A stretch of DNA of 64,000 nucleotides. Origin: Candidatus Aalborgicola lynettensis (GTDB lineage Bacteria; Pseudomonadota; Gammaproteobacteria; Burkholderiales; Burkholderiaceae_C). Below the pieces are notes generated by a model. The model ran no database searches and was not told the DNA's origin. It was given only the letters and a program-made list of their open reading frames with translations. Location of the stretch: contig JADJZE010000001.1 in assembly GCA_016719405.1 (NCBI GenBank), positions 496,001 to 560,000 of the forward strand. The letters run 5' to 3'. Shown here in pieces: positions 1-8,300 of this stretch; position 1 is the stretch's first letter, and every line of letters starts with the position of its first letter. A program made the position numbers and the translations under genes.

Positions 1-1559
1 GCAATAAGGAACACTGATACCGCCTGTACCAGGCCCGCCGCCTGCACCCGCAGGGATTCTGCTGCAGCCGCACTTTCTTCGACCAGCGCAGCGTTTTGCT
101 GCGTGTTGCGATCCATATCCGACACCGCGTCGTTGACGCCTTGAATCGCGTCTGCCTGCTCGGCTGTGGCCCGGGAAATCTCGGCCACCATGGTGCTGAC
201 CTGTTCGATGGAGGTCACGATGCGCTGCATGGTCTGACCCGCAGCATGTACCTTGTTCGTCCCGGCAGCCACCTGCTCCACAGACGCCCCGATCAGGCCC
301 CGAATTTCCTTGGCAGCCTCGCTGCTGCGTTGGGCCAGGCTGCGCACCTCACTTGCGACCACCGCAAAGCCGCGCCCCTGCTCACCTGCGCGGGCGGCTT
401 CGACTGCCGCATTGAGGGCAAGAATATTGGTCTGAAATGCAATGCCGTCGATGGTGCCAATGATTTCGCTGATGCGTTTGGCCTGCACGCTGATGGCTTC
501 CATGGTGGAAACCACTTCGGCCACATCGGTGCCACCTTGTTTTGCCACGTTCGAGGCACTGGAGGCCAGTTGTGTGGCCTGCATGGCGGTATCGGCATTG
601 AGGCGAATGGTGTTGGACAGATCTGCGACGGAAGAGGACGTGGCTTGCAATGCAGACGCTGTTTGTTCGGTGCGGGTTGCAAGGTCATTGTTGCCGATAG
701 AAATTTCACTGGCAGCCGTGTCGATCTGATCTGCGCCACTGCGAATATTGGCGATCATGCCGTTGAGGCGTTGCGTTACCTCACCCAAAGCGCGCAGTAC
801 CTGGCCGGTTTCGTCACTGCCTGCCTGCACATCGCGCAGGCTCAGATTGCCTTCGGCCACGTCACGCGCAATCCCGACGGCCGATTTCAAGGGTCGGACA
901 ATCTCGCGTGCGGTAAACCAGGTGACCAGCATGCCAATCACCAGTGCAATCGCTGCGAGCGTCAGGGAAGCCTTGTTACCGGTGGACAGGCTTTCGGTGG
1001 TCAATTCACCGCTGTGTTTGGCCTGCTCCACTTCGCCGTTGAATTGCTCCGAGAGCAGTCCGCGGGTTTCCTGGTAGGCGGTATCGGCTGCGCTCATATA
1101 GATCGCAGCAGTCGCCAGGTCTGCGTCCTTCATATCGACGGTGTCCAATGCGGACTTGGTGTAGGTCTTGAACGCTGCATCCAGCCGGGTCAGCCGTGAC
1201 ACTGCGTCGGCGTCGCCTTGCGCCATAGCTTCGCGCAGCCGGTCGATGCGCTGCTGGGTCGTTTTCAGCTCTGCAGCAATTTTTTCGTCCAGCGCCTTGA
1301 TGATGGCCGGCTTCAGGCCAGCACCCGTGTAGGCCACCGTTTGCATGACCAGCCCATTGACCGCCACCACGCGCTCCTGTACCTCCGCCACCATGACGAC
1401 GTGGACCATGCTCTGCTTGGTCAGGCGCTCCAGCGTCTGGGAGGTCTCCCGGGACGTCCACAGGCTATACAGTGCTACGCTCATCAGGCACAGCAGTACC
1501 AATGTAGGAGCGATGGCGACCTTTACCATGAGGGATAGGCGGTCAAAAAACGTTCTCAT
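1..1559 (-). CDS. Methyl-accepting chemotaxis protein (3' end outside window)
   Basis: Transmembrane chemoreceptor that passes ligand signals to CheA/CheW at the cell pole. The reading frame opens with MRTFFDRLSLMVK at 1559 and stays open to the window edge, so the C-terminus is missing. In order it shows a first membrane segment (about residues 12-32), a periplasmic helical region, a second membrane segment, a HAMP linker containing REIVRPLKSAV, and a long methyl-accepting signalling domain. That domain contains the tip motif around IDGIAFQTNILALNAAVEAA and, near the edge, VQAVSVF. It lies downstream of the Cache-domain gene on the same strand, with a terminator between them. Family assignment is firm; the ligand cannot be told from sequence. 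Confidence 0.93.
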   Translation of the reverse strand, partial: MRTFFDRLSLMVKVAIAPTLVLLCLMSVALYSLWTSRETSQTLERLTKQSMVHVVMVAEVQERVVAVNGLVMQTVAYTGAGLKPAIIKALDEKIAAELKTTQQRIDRLREAMAQGDADAVSRLTRLDAAFKTYTKSALDTVDMKDADLATAAIYMSAADTAYQETRGLLSEQFNGEVEQAKHSGELTTESLSTGNKASLTLAAIALVIGMLVTWFTAREIVRPLKSAVGIARDVAEGNLSLRDVQAGSDETGQVLRALGEVTQRLNGMIANIRSGADQIDTAASEISIGNNDLATRTEQTASALQATSSSVADLSNTIRLNADTAMQATQLASSASNVAKQGGTDVAEVVSTMEAISVQAKRISEIIGTIDGIAFQTNILALNAAVEAARAGEQGRGFAVVASEVRSLAQRSSEAAKEIRGLIGASVEQVAAGTNKVHAAGQTMQRIVTSIEQVSTMVAEISRATAEQADAIQGVNDAVSDMDRNTQQNAALVEESAAAAESLRVQAAGLVQAVSVFLI

Positions 1560-1584
1560 GCCGTATCTTTCAAAAAACAGAAAA

Positions 1585-1613
1585 ACCGGTGCACCTGATA
1601 CGGCGTCACCGGT
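1585..1613 (-). terminator. Rho-independent terminator after the Cache-domain gene
   Basis: On the minus strand ACCGGTG and CACCGGT form a perfect 7-bp stem with a 15-base loop, followed by TTTTT. It sits between the stop of the Cache gene and the start of the chemoreceptor, so the two are probably transcribed separately. Confidence 0.6.
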
Positions 1614-1643
1614 CCATGCCAGTCTGGCTGCGGGAAAACGAAA

Positions 1644-2105
1644 TTAGCGGTATGCGCCAACCACGACAAAACCATCAAAGCCGGGGATACGTTTGACGTA
1701 GCTGGTTTTGCCTTCAACTTTTTTGGTCACAGGGTGTGCCCAGTCGTAGTCCACCCAGCCTTCGCCTTTGGTGGAGCCCACTTCGATGAATTCACGTGCA
1801 AATCCCTTGCCGTTCTGGTCCTTGAGTTCAATCAGGTTTTTGCCGACAAGCTTCTCGTTGGCACCATGTGCAAGCATTACGCCCTTCATGTCCATGACGA
1901 ACACGTACAAATCCTTTTTGGTCCAGTTGGCTTTGTCAGCTGTGAAATCCTTGAATGCCTGGTCATTTCCTGCCTTCTTGACGTGCGCCAATGCCGCATT
2001 GACCATGGCCTTGGCCTCGTCCTTGGTACCGTGGTCCTGTGCCATAGCACCGAAAGATACAAAGCCAGCAAGCACCAGCGTCATCAGATTGCGAAACAGT
2101 TTCAT
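1644..2105 (-). CDS. Secreted single-Cache-domain protein
   Basis: A 153-residue exported protein. Residues 1-22 (MKLFRNLMTLVLAGFVSFGAMA) are a signal peptide with cleavage after AMA. The rest is one small-molecule-binding Cache domain, with the typical VFVMDMKGVMLAH, GKNLIELKDQNGK and GEGWVDYDWAHPVT stretches. I chose the start at 2105 because GGAGA lies just upstream and the signal peptide begins there; the longer frame to 2186 adds no sensible sequence. Such stand-alone periplasmic Cache proteins often accompany chemoreceptors, and a chemoreceptor follows here. The ligand is unknown. Confidence 0.85.
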   Translation of the reverse strand: MKLFRNLMTLVLAGFVSFGAMAQDHGTKDEAKAMVNAALAHVKKAGNDQAFKDFTADKANWTKKDLYVFVMDMKGVMLAHGANEKLVGKNLIELKDQNGKGFAREFIEVGSTKGEGWVDYDWAHPVTKKVEGKTSYVKRIPGFDGFVVVGAYR

Positions 2106-2233
2106 AGTTGGTCGTCTCCACGAGGTTAAAAAAGTACTGTGAACAATACGTAACGGCAATCTACGTGGCAACTTAAGCGAGCGCAAGCCTCCAAATTGCG
2201 TTTTATCAATAAAAGCTTATAAAAGGCGATCAC

Positions 2234-2251
2234 GGACGTCCGAAGACGTCC
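2234..2251. other. Small perfect hairpin
   Basis: GGACGTC and GACGTCC form a 7-bp stem around a CGAA loop between the Cache gene and the LigB remnant. No T-run follows on either strand, so its role is uncertain. Confidence 0.4.
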
Positions 2252-2262
2252 CGTTACGACGC

Positions 2263-2600
2263 TCAGGCGGTTTCCAGTGCCAACACCGCCGTGGCTGTGT
2301 TGGAAATCGGGATGTGGTAATTGCTGGTCACCCTCCTCACGCTGGAGCCGCCACCGGTAGCCAGTGCGCCGCGCATGGCCAGCCACATCAGCAGTTCCAC
2401 GCCCTGCGTGCCGGCTTTTTCTACCAGCTCGTGCACACTGAACTGCGTGGCCCATTCTGGATTGGTGTCCAGGCTGTCCAGAAACTGCAGGTCAAACGCC
2501 TTGTTGATAAAACCCGCGCGCTCACCGTCGAGCTGGTGGCTCAGACCACCGGAGGCAATCACCGCCACTTTCTTGCTGTCGTCCCAGGGTCCCGGGGGGG
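2263..2600 (-). pseudogene. C-terminal remnant of a LigB-type extradiol dioxygenase
   Basis: About 110 codons match the end of class III extradiol ring-cleavage dioxygenases (LigB, the beta subunit of protocatechuate 4,5-dioxygenase). The markers are SGGLSHQLDGERAG, which contains a conserved active-site His, then WATQFSVHELVEKAG and NYHIPISNTATAVLALE up to the stop. The first ~170 residues, with the metal-binding histidines, are absent: upstream of about 2600 the frame runs into a G-rich joint and then the tail of the next gene. It is therefore a broken gene without expected activity. A misassembled joint is an alternative. Confidence 0.75.
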
Positions 2601-2636
2601 GGCCTGGGCAAGTCACCTAAAAGGAGCTGCTTGCGC

Positions 2637-4101
2637 TTATTTAGTGGGCGCAGCGGTGCAAACTTGGTTGCGCCCAGCATGCTTGGCGGCATATAGGCAT
2701 GCATCGGCTCGATGGATCCACTGGTCAGGCAGCTCGGTGCCGTCATATTCGGCCACACCAATACTGATCGTGACCGCAAGAGTCTGGTCTGCAACGTTGA
2801 ACGATTTCAGCGCGATGGTCTGGCGCAGTTTCTCTGCAATGCGCTGGGCTTCGGCTGCATCGCAGCCGCGAAGTACCAGCAGGAAATTCTTCGCCGCCCC
2901 AGCGCACAGCGATATCCGATTCGCGCAGGCAGTCCTTCAACAGTTGTGTCACACCCTGCAGGACACGGTCACCGGCGAGATGTCCGTGGCGGTCGTTAAT
3001 GGCCTTGAAGTGGTCAACATCCGCGAGCAACACACAAGTCGGCCGTGGTTCCCGGTGATGTTCGGCAATCAGCTTGTCGATGAAAATTGTGAAAGCCTGG
3101 CGGTTGAGCAGACCCGTGAGTTTGTCAATGGCGGCCATCTGCTCCATGCGCTGCTGGTAGCGACCGAGTGTGAGGTACGTCAGCAGCAGCACCACCAGCG
3201 TGACCACCAGGCTGATGGCCAGGTTGGCGTACAAGGTCTGGCGGATGCCGGCCAACGCCAGCGCCTCGTTCTGCTCGACAAACAGGTACCACTTGAGCTC
3301 GGGTAAATAGTTCACGTTGAGAATGTGGTTGTCACCGTCCCTTTCATATTGGTAAGAACCGCTTTTTTCCTTGAGGATGCGATCGATCAGCGGTGCCAGA
3401 CCCGGTTCCGCGCGCAGATTCGGATCGCGGTCGGCGCGACTGCCAAAAACAACGATCTTGCCGTTGACGTCCACAAAGTAGATTGTGCGCTGAAAACGCT
3501 GCTGGTAGTCTGCAATCAAGTGACGCACGGCATCGACAGTCAGGCCGATGCCGGTGGCACCAATGTAGTTTCCGGCGAAGTCGTCAACACGGTAGTTGAT
3601 GAAAATGGTCAATGCGTCTTTGTTTGCAAGATCGGGGTCAACATTGATTTCGTAAGGCTCTTTCATGTTGCGAACGCGGTAGTACCAAGCATCGCGCGGC
3701 TCTTGTGGAGAGACGCGCTTGAACACGCCATCGCCGGTGTAGTAAATGGCGCTTTTGTCGGACACAAAGAAGCTGCTGAAGGCACCGTAACGCTCTTTCA
3801 CCTCCCGCAGGTAGCGGGACATCTCCGTCACATCCTTCTCGCCTTGCAACACCCAGTCGCGCATGAAGGTGTCATTGGCCATGGTCGAGGAAATCAGCAC
3901 CGGACGCACCAGATCCTTCTGGATCTCGGAATAGATGTTGCTTGAGGTCAGTGGCAGGTCCTGTCCGATGATGGCGCTGCGGATAGCATCTTTGGAAACC
4001 AGGTAGCCAAACAGCGTTGTCGCAAAAAAGCCCACTGAGAGGATGATGCTCACCAGCAACAGCAGGCGGCGGCGGTCAAAGATGTGATGAAGTGGAGCCA
4101 T
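2637..4101 (-). pseudogene. Membrane Cache-domain diguanylate cyclase, one-base frameshift in GGDEF domain
   Basis: Membrane-bound sensor built to make cyclic-di-GMP. It has an N-terminal membrane helix (about residues 12-34), a large periplasmic double-Cache sensor region, a second helix (about 288-310) and a GGDEF domain with active-site motif GGEEF. Directly after GGEEF an extra base near 2883 shifts the frame, and the shifted frame ends at 2743. With that base removed, the frame continues as a normal domain end (LLVLRGCDAAEAQRIAEKL, ISIGVAEY, LYAAKHAGRNQV) to a TAA at 2637-2639. Everything except that base looks intact, so this is either a recent lesion or a sequencing error. Confidence 0.85.
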
Positions 4102-4173
4102 GGAAAGTATTTGGTTCGGCAGGTGACAGGGGATTGTGCCCTGAGCGCCTTGTCAATCCTCCATGGATAAGGC

Positions 4174-5112
4174 CTAAAACCGTGGCAAGTCCGGGTGCTT
4201 GATTTTTCCGTCGCGCACCAGCATGCGGCCATATTCGGCGCAGCGGTTGAGGGTGGGAATCACCTTGCCGGGGTTGAGCAGGCCTTTGGGGTCGAAGGCG
4301 CGCTTGATTGCGGCCATCTGCTCGTTCTCCTGGGCTGAAAACTGCACACACATGGAACTGAGCTTTTCCACACCCACGCCGTGCTCACCGGTGATGGTGC
4401 CGCCCATGGCGACGCTGGTTTCCAGAATCTCGGCACCGAATTGCTCGCAGCGCTGCAACTGGTCGGCATCGTTGGCGTCAAACAGAATCAAAGGGTGCAG
4501 GTTGCCGTCGCCCGCGTGGAACACGTTGACGCAGCGCAGACCGTATTTTTTTTCCATCTCCGCAATCGCCAGCAGCATGTCGGCCAACCGTTTGCGGGGA
4601 ATGGTGGAGTCCATGCACATGTAGTCGGGGCTGATGCGCCCGCTGGCCGGGAAGGCGTTTTTGCGCCCGCTCCAGAACTTCAGCCGTTCGGCTTCGTCAC
4701 GGCTGACCGCAATCGCGGTTGCGCCGTGTTGGCGCAGTACATCGCTCATGCGGCCAATTTCCTCCTCCACTTCTTCCAGTATGCCGTCGCTTTCGCACAG
4801 CAAAATGGCGGCGGCTGAGAGGTCGTAGCCCGCATGCACATAGTCTTCCACCGCCGCCGTCATGGGCTTGTCCATCATCTCCAGACCAGCCGGGATGATG
4901 CCGGCTGCAATCACACCGGCCACGGCGTCGCCCGCTTTGCGGATGTCATCAAAACTGGCCATGATGCAGCGCGCCACTTGGGGCTTGGGCACCAGCTTGA
5001 CGGTCACTTCGGTGGCAATCGCCAGCATGCCTTCGGACCCAATCACGATGCTCAAAAGGTCGAAACCGGGGGCATCCAGCGCGTCCGAGCCAAACTCCAC
5101 CGCTTCGCCCGC
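4174..5112 (-). pseudogene. glcD: Glycolate oxidase subunit GlcD, N-terminal FAD domain missing
   Basis: The C-terminal ~310 residues of a GlcD/D-lactate dehydrogenase-type FAD oxidase, which normally oxidises glycolate to glyoxylate. Recognisable parts are LSIVIGSEGMLAIATEVTVKL, GLEMMDKP, CVNVFHAGDGNLHP, GTITGEHGVG and the ending FDPKGLLNPGKVIP. Full-length family members have about 500 residues; the missing ~185 hold the FAD-binding PCMH domain. Recognisable homology starts at GEAVEFGSDALDAPG, about 5110. Beyond that the minus-strand frame reads antisense of an ABC ATPase, so there is no true start. The gene is disrupted by a rearrangement or an assembly joint. Confidence 0.8.
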
Positions 5113-5118
5113 CAACAT

Positions 5119-5393
5119 GCAGGTCGCCCCGGGCGAGGTGGTAGGCCTGGTCGGGCCCTCGGGCTCGGGTAAGAGCACCTTGCTCAAATGCCTGGGCGCC
5201 ATCATCGAACCCACCTCCGGGCGCATGCAACTGGGCAGTGAGGTCATTTACGACAATGGCTGGAAAGTGCACGACCTGCGTGCCCTGCGGCGTGACCGCA
5301 TTGGTTTTGTGTTCCAGGCGCCTTACCTGATTCCGTTTTTGAATGTGCTGGACAACGTAGCTCTGTTGCCAATGCTGGCGGGCCTAGCCCCGC
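5119..5393 (+). pseudogene. Internal fragment of an ABC transporter ATPase (LolD/DevA type)
   Basis: About 90 codons beginning at MQVAPGEVV carry the Walker A motif GPSGSGKST and the Q-loop segment IGFVFQAPYLIPF, then NVLDNVALLPMLAG. After that homology stops and the frame ends at 5455. The signature motif, Walker B and H-loop are absent, as is the sequence before Walker A, so the piece cannot work. It points against the truncated glcD and begins within about 10 bases of where glcD homology ends, so both genes are cut at one joint. Confidence 0.8.
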
Positions 5394-5463
5394 GCCTTCA
5401 CAAGTCCTATTCGTGCTACCGTTCTATTTTTTCCATCACTTCCATTTCTTCATAGGCAACACC

Positions 5464-5844
5464 ATGCAATTTTCCAAAGCGCTCAAAGTGCTGGCCGCCG
5501 TGGCCATCGCATTTGGTTTGCTCACCGTCTTCAGCGGTGGGCGCGCCCTGTTTGGCAGCGCCGAGGCCCAAGCCGCAGTGGGCAACGCGGTGCCATTTGT
5601 GCTGTGGTTCAACTTTGTGGCGGGCTTTGGCTACGTGCTGGCGGGCGTGGGGCTTTTGCTGGGTCAGCGTTGGGGTGTTGGGGCCGCTGTTGCGTTGGCA
5701 GTGGGCACTGCAGGTGTGGCGATTGCATTCGGCTTGCATGTGCACGGCGGCGGGGCGTATGAGCCGCGCACCGTTGGCGCATTGGGCTTGCGTCTGGCGT
5801 TTTGGGTGGTGGTGGCGGGCGTGGTCTGGCGGCAGCAGGCGTAG
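5464..5844 (+). CDS. Small integral membrane protein of unknown function
   Basis: 126 residues with four hydrophobic segments (about 8-26, 40-62, 68-92 and 104-122) separated by short loops, so an inner-membrane protein. I do not recognise the family. I chose ATG at 5464; an upstream ATG at 5413 would add 17 residues that overlap the broken ABC region. It lies between gene fragments. The codon pattern and continuous hydrophobic profile suggest a real gene. Confidence 0.65.
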   Translation: MQFSKALKVLAAVAIAFGLLTVFSGGRALFGSAEAQAAVGNAVPFVLWFNFVAGFGYVLAGVGLLLGQRWGVGAAVALAVGTAGVAIAFGLHVHGGGAYEPRTVGALGLRLAFWVVVAGVVWRQQA

Positions 5845-5859
5845 CGTGGCTGGCTGTTG

Positions 5860-5964
5860 GCTTATATCGATAACACGATCAACCTCAGCCGGTTTGCCAA
5901 CCCGCCAGTAACTGCAGAGCTTTCCAGTTTGCTGGAGAGAATCGGCGGCATGGCTTTACCGTGA
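5860..5964 (+). pseudogene. Possible tail of a lost gene
   Basis: A short open stretch reads AYIDNTINLSRFANPPVTAE and LERIGGMALP before a TGA. It looks like a natural protein end without a start, in line with the other gene ends in this zone. I cannot name the family, and chance remains possible. Confidence 0.25.
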
Positions 5965-5989
5965 CCTATTTGCAAGTGGAGGTGCAACA

Positions 5990-6606
5990 GTGACGATTGA
6001 CAGGAAACATGGGGTGCAGGACCGACTCGGCCGGATGAGGGGCATGTTTGCCGCTGCCCTGCTGCTGTGTGTGCCGGCCGGCAGGCCCTGGCAGATATCC
6101 AGTGCCAGCCGCGTGGCCGACTGGCGACACCCTTGGGTGAACTCAGCCAGGTGCATTGTGCGGACAACGGCAATAACGGCGTGGATCGCTGGTCACTCGG
6201 CAGCCGCGTGCTGCTGGAAAGCCCGGCACCTGTCATGTTGGAATCGGCCGATAGCCGCCAGGCGCTGCTGGTGCTGTCGGCGGCCACCGATAGCAAGACC
6301 GGGTGCCCGGCCAATCTGTTCCTGCTGGACTTCAACGGCAAATCGCCACGGGTATTCCGGTTTGGCGTGCAGCATGCCTGCAACACCTTTAAACAGGCGT
6401 CGTGGGGGAAACGCAGCGTGATTGCGATCAAGCATAACGTCCATTTCTACTACACCGCGGGGCGGCTGACTCCACCCGCGCATGATGCCGGGTTAATGGA
6501 AAACCTGTTGTTTTCGGCCTATGGCGGCAATCCTGCCTTCGAGCAGATTGTCCCGTTTGTGACCGACATGACGCCCCCGGCCGGTAACAACGAGGTGGGC
6601 AGGTGA
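5990..6606 (+). pseudogene. Secreted protein of unknown function, frameshift in the signal peptide
   Basis: From GTG at 5990 the frame gives MTIDRKHGVQDRLGRMRGMF followed by a hydrophobic stretch (AAALLLCVPA), then runs out of sense. From about 6075 a second frame continues as GRQALADIQCQPRG and reads a plausible ~170-residue mature protein to 6606. Joining the two frames by one base in the CCGGCCGGC region gives a proper signal peptide with cleavage at ALA-D. The mature part has several cysteines (DIQC, QVHC, TGCPAN, HACNTF) suited to periplasmic disulfides. Family unknown. Its stop overlaps the start of the next gene by four bases, so the pair was an operon. Confidence 0.55.
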
Positions 6607-6839
6607 GTGGGGTTGTGTGGCGCCTTGCCGCGCTGCTGCTCGTGCTGAGCGCCCCGGCGTGGTCCGGTCCGTGCGATCGGGTGCAGGCCAACGATGAGTT
6701 GATCAGTTGCCTCGACGGCGAATACCGGTCGGCCGACAAGGGCGGGCTGGATTACCAGCCGAACTACATCCGCTGCCAGACTGAACGCAGCCGGCAGCGG
6801 ATCGGTGAGCTGAAACGTTCACCGTTCTGGCGCGATTGA
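6603..6839 (+). CDS. Small secreted cysteine-containing protein
   Basis: 78 residues starting with GTG at 6603, which overlaps the TGA of the preceding gene as GTGA, a sign of translational coupling. Residues 1-21 are a signal peptide (WRLAALLLVLSAPAWS). The mature part contains cysteines in GPCDRV, LISCLDGEY and YIRCQTE. The spacing faintly recalls LprI-type lysozyme-inhibitor domains, but the match is too weak to assign. It probably acts with its upstream partner in the periplasm. Confidence 0.55.
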   Translation: MSGVVWRLAALLLVLSAPAWSGPCDRVQANDELISCLDGEYRSADKGGLDYQPNYIRCQTERSRQRIGELKRSPFWRD

Positions 6840-6859
6840 CAATGCCGAGGTGCAAGCCA

Positions 6860-6903
6860 ATACCAGAGCGGCTTGTGGCCCGGTTCGCAGGCCGCTCTGG
6901 TAT
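6860..6903. terminator. Perfect 13-bp inverted repeat, likely transcript end
   Basis: ATACCAGAGCGGC (6860-6872) pairs perfectly with GCCGCTCTGGTAT (6891-6903) around an 18-base loop. It starts 21 bases after the stop of the small secreted protein and lies before the convergent dienelactone hydrolase. No T-run follows, so it may act as a factor-dependent or bidirectional terminator, or protect the 3' end. Confidence 0.5.
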
Positions 6904-7070
6904 GGGTTTGCAGCCTTGTTGCCCAGATAGTGCCAACTACGGCGCCCCTTTCTTAAAGACTTCCGTGGTCCCAGGCAAGTAAAGCGAACCTGGAACTGGG
7001 GTGCGCGACGCAACCCGGCGTTGTGCGCCGCATGATCTTTTTTGCGTTGCCAAACGATATTGTGACGCGA

Positions 7071-7982
7071 TCAACTGGCGCCGTGTCCCTTGAACCACTC
7101 CAGTGCCCGCTTGAAACCGTCTTCTGCGGCGTCTTTGCGGAAGCTGGGACGGTAATCCGCGTGGAACGCATGGGGTGCCTGAGGGTACACCACAAACTCC
7201 GATGCGTTTGCCGCCCTGTTACCTTTGGCACCGGCCTCGGCCAGTGCATCTTTCATCTGGATGACCGTGGTCATTGGAATGCCACCGTCCTGCCCGCCGT
7301 AAAGGCCCAGCACCGGTGCCTTGAGCCTGGTAGCCAAGTCCACCGGGTGCGTGGGGTTCAGCGCCGATGCAGCGCCCACCAGGCGGCCGTACCAGGCCAC
7401 GCCAGCCTTGACGTTCGGGTTGTGCGCGGCATACAGCCATGTGATGCGGCCACCCCAGCAAAATCCGGTAATGCCCACTTTTTTCAGGTTGCCCCCGTTT
7501 GCACCGGCCCATTGGAGCGCGCGGTCCAGGTCTTGCATCACTTGCGCATCGGGCACCTTGGACACCACTTCGGCAATCAGCTTGGGAATTTCGGCATATT
7601 GGGCGGGGTCGCCCTGGCGGGCGTACAACTCCGGTGCAATGGCCAGATAACCCGCTTGGGCGAAGCGCCGACACACGTCGGCAATGTAGGCGTGCACGCC
7701 AAAAATTTCCTGCACCACCAAAATCACCGGCAAGTTCTTCTTGCCTGCGGGGGCCGCGTAAAAGAAGGGAACCTTGAACCCGTCCACGTCATAGCTGGCT
7801 TGGCCGCTGGCCAGGCCGGTGGAGGGGGTGGTGATGGCGGTCTGCGCCATGATGGGCATCACCGTCGCCGCGTAACCAACCCCCAACGCAGTTTTGAGCG
7901 CAGTGCGGCGGGTTGCGCCAGCTTCGGTGGTTTTGCCGGGGAGCAAGGCGTTGAAGTCGTCATTCTGGTCGCGGTTGAGCAT
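7071..7982 (-). CDS. Dienelactone hydrolase family protein, exported
   Basis: Alpha/beta-hydrolase of the dienelactone hydrolase (carboxymethylenebutenolidase) family, 303 residues. The Cys nucleophile sits in GFCWGG and the His in PQAPHAFHADY; GLYGGQDGGIP carries the acid residue. The N-terminus has ATRRTALKTALGVGYAATV, a twin-arginine-like signal (RR followed by a hydrophobic stretch), and the mature part starts after MAQTAIT, so the enzyme is probably periplasmic. ATG at 7982 was chosen because that signal follows directly; the longer frame to 8477 reads through the intergenic region. The exact substrate is unknown; relatives open lactones in chloroaromatic breakdown. Confidence 0.88.
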   Translation of the reverse strand: MLNRDQNDDFNALLPGKTTEAGATRRTALKTALGVGYAATVMPIMAQTAITTPSTGLASGQASYDVDGFKVPFFYAAPAGKKNLPVILVVQEIFGVHAYIADVCRRFAQAGYLAIAPELYARQGDPAQYAEIPKLIAEVVSKVPDAQVMQDLDRALQWAGANGGNLKKVGITGFCWGGRITWLYAAHNPNVKAGVAWYGRLVGAASALNPTHPVDLATRLKAPVLGLYGGQDGGIPMTTVIQMKDALAEAGAKGNRAANASEFVVYPQAPHAFHADYRPSFRKDAAEDGFKRALEWFKGHGAS

Positions 7983-8069
7983 GTCGAAATCCTTGGTGCA
8001 AACAGGTTGAATATAAATAGCGCGGTCACTCGGCGCGTGGAACTTGCGCGCAACAATTCTCACGCAGGC

Positions 8070-8101
8070 CCACAATTCCTGCAGACAACAGGGAATTGTG
8101 G
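8070..8101. promoter_or_regulatory. 10-bp inverted repeat upstream of the dienelactone hydrolase gene
   Basis: CCACAATTCC and GGAATTGTGG form a perfect dyad with a 12-base spacer, about 90 bases upstream of the hydrolase start. It could be an operator for a dimeric regulator or a short hairpin. No regulator gene is adjacent. Confidence 0.35.
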
Positions 8102-8116
8102 TTCGCCTCGTGCGTG

Positions 8117-8233
8117 CCCCGCCCCGGTGACGATTCTGCCCGCCTGGTGCAGGCGGCCGACGCCGCCATGTACCGCGCCAAGGCCGCCGGGCGCAACCGG
8201 GTAGAGGCAGCCGAGCCGGTGCCGCCCAAATAA
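8117..8233 (+). pseudogene. C-terminal remnant of a GGDEF-domain gene
   Basis: An open stretch ends a protein with DDSARLVQAADAAMYRAKAAG and GRNRVEAAEP before TAA at 8231. This is the standard last helix of diguanylate cyclase domains (ADxAMYxAKxxGRNRV). No start, active site or earlier part is present, so only the tail of a former gene survives, directly before the next gene's promoter. Confidence 0.7.
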
Positions 8234-8300
8234 AGGGGTTGTGGTGCCTGCGTTGCATGCCTATCATGGCCATCCGTTTGCGCAAACCTTGGAGTCCGTT

